From Physcomitrium patens (lineage: Eukaryota; Streptophyta; Bryopsida; Funariales; Funariaceae), in contig NC_037270.1 of the NCBI RefSeq assembly GCF_000002425.4, forward strand, positions 11,447,509 to 11,511,508: DNA of 64,000 nucleotides. The letters run 5' to 3'. Of this stretch, positions 61,408 through 64,000 are shown piece after piece. A program made the position numbers and the translations under genes. Positions within the stretch are counted from its first letter, which is position 1; every line of letters begins with the position of its first letter. The notes below the pieces were generated by a model, which was not told the DNA's origin, did no database searches, and saw only the letters and a list, made by a program, of their open reading frames with translations.

Positions 61408-63226
61408 ATGGTGAGTACCTGTTGGTTTGTGAGGATCCCTTGCTGTTGTAGTTGTCGGTATAGGTGGCTGTGTGAGTGCGCACCGAAATAAAAACCCTTT
61501 CTTGGGTTGAGTGCGCGGAGGCGGATGTTTTTATCTGCCTTGTGGTGCTAATCAAAACTCAGTCGTGAGTGTTTTTGCAATGCGAGTCGGGGGCTGTTGG
61601 GACTAGTTTTGTCTGTGGCATGCTTTGGTTTATAGGGTCGTATTTTTCTATTGGGTTCAGAATCGTGCTTAATCAAACCTCGTGTTGAGGTGTTGTCACG
61701 GGAGTTCTTGCTTTTCTAAGAGGTGTTTCGGATGTTGTTGTGGTCCACTGCATTTTTGTTCTACGATGAACCTGTGTATGTGCTTTGACGAATGTTTTCC
61801 AAGTCTGAGTCTGGACCTCTAATGTGGCACCTCAGGGCGACACTCCACCTCCACGTCACAGAGACATCTCTCCTGTACGTCACAGAGATGTCACCCCACC
61901 TCCTCGTCACAGACGCAGGTATTTCTGCTGCCTGCAGTTGTGAACTTAGGCTTCAGATGTTTTCTCAGTCTGAGTAAATGGGGTGCAGATATATTGGTTG
62001 TACTCATTTACTGAGATATTTGATTTTATGCTATTTTTGATATGTTTGGAGTTTGGGCAGGAGCATCATTTTTAATGCATTGTTTGTTGTTGACTGATCG
62101 ATGTCCGTGTCAGTACTTTCCAAAGTCTGCAAGGCTGCGGATACTGGTCTCTCCGACGGGTAGTTGTCATCGCGACAGAAATGTTTGTTTAGTACTGAGA
62201 ACGCCTTCAACTATGAGTATGTCTTGGGATGTATTCACGTGTTGAGGTGGGTGGTTCAGGTACTCAAGTTCGCCTTCTCCAAGAGAGAGGCTGCTGGAGC
62301 GTTCACGGTCACGTAGCCCTCCCCGACGGTTAGTTTCTCCACGGTAACACTTCTGACTAAGTTACGTACAGTTCCTTTTTTCCGAACTTATTGGAGACTT
62401 CAGCCTGTCGATAGTGTCATTTTTCTCTTATTCCATTCTCCTTATTCTTTTATGTTAACAGTGGCAAGCCTACCAACGATGCTCTGGATCGTTCAAGGTC
62501 CCGGACGCCTCCTCGTCGGTGAGTCTTCAAGACCAAAGTACATTTAATTTTTCCTCTTCATTCTACTCGTCTTTATCTTTGCTAGAACGTAACTGCCATT
62601 TATTTGCTAGTTATATTGTGCAACATCTGGTCCTCGTGGATGTTAATGTGAATCATTTTCTGGATGCAGGGAAAAGCCTGGGTCTATCAACGATGGGCGG
62701 GATCGATCAAGGTCCCGGACACCTCCTCGTCGGTTAGTGCAGTAAACTTTCAGCTGCTGTTTGATTCATTTCAAAGTTTGGGAACGTCTCTGGGGTGGGC
62801 GGCATAATTTCTGATTGCACAACCCCTTGTCGGAATTTTTGCAGAGCCAGAAGAGGTGAACCTGATGCCTTAAACCCAGGAAATAACCTGTACGTCACAG
62901 GTTTGTCCACACGGGTGAATGAGAAGGATCTTCAAGAGCATTTCTCTCGAGAGGGCAAGGTGACTTCCTGGAAGCTCCATGCATCGTTGTTGCTTTGTGT
63001 ATGAAATTCACAAATTAGTTCATACGAACTAGTTTATTGCACACCCAAGCAGTACTCATTCTGAAACACTGGGCAGGTCTTGGAATGTCGTTTGGTACTT
63101 GACCCTCGCACCCGTGAGTCGCGTGGATTTGGATTCGTCACAATGGAGCATTTGGAAGATGCAGAGCGGTGCATAAAATATCTTAACCGCTCCACCCTGG
63201 AAGGACGAATAATTACCGTGGAGAAG
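61408..63226 (+). CDS. SR45a/Tra2-like splicing regulator, 5' part (3' end not seen)
   Basis: Seven exons: 61408-61410, 61836-61918, 62260-62328, 62462-62518, 62670-62732, 62845-62959 and 63077-63226. They give 180 residues with phases agreeing. The ATG alone forms the coding part of exon 1, directly before a GTGAGT donor. Residues 2-92 are an Arg/Ser/Pro-rich RS1 domain with repeated RSRSRTPPRR and PPPRHR. The RRM follows, with RNP2 NLYVTGL (about 105) and RNP1 RGFGFVTM (about 144), ending in IITVEK at a strong donor. This order matches plant SR45a and animal Tra2, which bind GA-rich exonic enhancers and direct alternative splicing. The expected next block, a TPTPG-type linker and RS2 domain, is not found before the window end. 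The gene either continues past 64000 after a long intron or is cut. Confidence 0.85.
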
Positions 63227-64000
63227 GTGAGTAAATTTAGGTTAACGGAGTTCAGGATATCTAATAGTCCTGCACTACTACTTGTCCTGAATGTTACTGG
63301 TGCAGTTTCTGTTGAGCCAGGCTTTGCTGATGGTCTGCTCATTTTGACCTCTTGGTCATCCAGAATCAAGGCTCCACACCACTTCCGCAGATTCCCTCCC
63401 ACTTAGTCCATTCTGCGGCGACAGTAACGATCGCAAGAATCAACCTACTGTTGGAAATCGGGTCCGTGTTATCGATTGGTTCTTGGCAGGAGATTCTCAA
63501 CCCAGTAATGGAGATTTTGCCATGTGCCTAGAGTATCACCTTCTCTTCTTCAGCTGCTGTCCAAGCTGAACTAGAGATCGACACGTAATTGCCTAGCTGG
63601 TTGGCACAACTCGACCTGCAGTAATCAAATATCGCTAGTCTAATCTCAACCGATGGAGAGATGACACGGCGAAGAGAACGACTCTAATCAAATCTCGATA
63701 GGCTTAAACAATTCAATGGAGTTTCCGACCCTTGCTATTTAACCAGAGACGGGCACTATTTGTCCATCACGGCTGGCAGGGTGCAATGATTTCGAAAGCC
63801 AGTAGTCATATTCAATGGAGTGCCTGCAACCAGCATTGTCGGCTTATACGAACTTTTGAACCCTTCCATCCGGGCTACTCCCTACTTCTCCCAAAGATAA
63901 TGTCGAAATTTTTTCGGCGCCTCCTTTAAGTCTCCGGTTTCTCTTGAATGTGGGAGCTATGAGCACGAGTCCAGCTTTGCAGGGACGATTTTCGTTCCTT
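63227..64000. other. Probable intron or 3' region of the SR-like gene
   Basis: Follows the donor at 63227. Mixed-composition sequence with stops in all frames and no RS2-like Arg/Ser or Gly-rich coding. Either the start of a long intron or unrelated sequence. Confidence 0.4.

Noticed and set aside
1-64000. tRNA or CRISPR arrays
   Set aside because: Scanning for the tRNA B-box pattern on both strands gave no match with a plausible cloverleaf context, and there are no regularly spaced identical repeats.

Overview
The window looks like nuclear DNA of a land plant, most probably a moss (Physcomitrium-like). Genes have many short introns and plant-type products: chloroplast glycerate kinase, a BODYGUARD-type hydrolase, a SUVR3-type SET protein and an EMB8/CPBP fusion. 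Gene islands of moderate GC are separated by very AT-rich spacers full of (TA)n, poly-T and AATA-type simple repeats. The species is an inference; nothing in the window fixes it. There is no bacterial, phage or CRISPR material.

Layout from left to right. 1-5.2 kb is an AT-rich spacer with microsatellites and a 34-bp tandem repeat. 5.6-15.9 kb (minus) holds a 2,013-residue fusion of an EMB8-type alpha/beta hydrolase, an acidic linker and a CPBP/CAAX-type membrane protease, with a long 5'-UTR intron. 16-19.9 kb is AT-rich spacer. 20.4-22.1 kb (plus) is a Vma12/TMEM199-like V-ATPase assembly factor. One of its introns carries a well-formed box C/D snoRNA whose guide fits plant 5.8S rRNA G79, and a decayed second copy lies just upstream. 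23.1-33.6 kb (minus) is condensin subunit SMC4 in 29 exons. 34.5-37.6 kb is AT-rich spacer. 38.5-42.8 kb (plus) is D-glycerate 3-kinase in 12 exons. 44.1-45.2 kb (minus) is an unrecognised four-exon gene. 46.6-46.9 kb has a possible gene remnant. 47.1-48.8 kb (plus) is a SUVR3-like histone methyltransferase. 49.6-52.0 kb (minus) is a BODYGUARD-like hydrolase. 53.3-53.7 kb has coding-like fragments. 53.7-57.1 kb is AT-rich spacer. 57.2-59.5 kb is a GC-richer transcribed-looking stretch with a frame-disrupted coding candidate. 60.7-61.1 kb has small fragments. 61.4-63.2 kb (plus) is the 5' part of an SR45a/Tra2-like RNA-binding protein that runs off or is interrupted before the window end.

The genes do not form a pathway; neighbours are independent eukaryotic units. 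Exon models for the seven main genes were built from conserved protein blocks plus splice consensus. In each complete model the exon phases agree and the total is a whole number of codons. The Vma12-like N-terminus is the exception and remains unsettled. The most distinctive findings are the intronic 5.8S-guide snoRNA with its fossil copy, the fusion protein whose hydrolase has lost its nucleophilic serine, two GC-AG introns in that same gene, and a tandem exon duplication in the RS domain of the Tra2-like gene.
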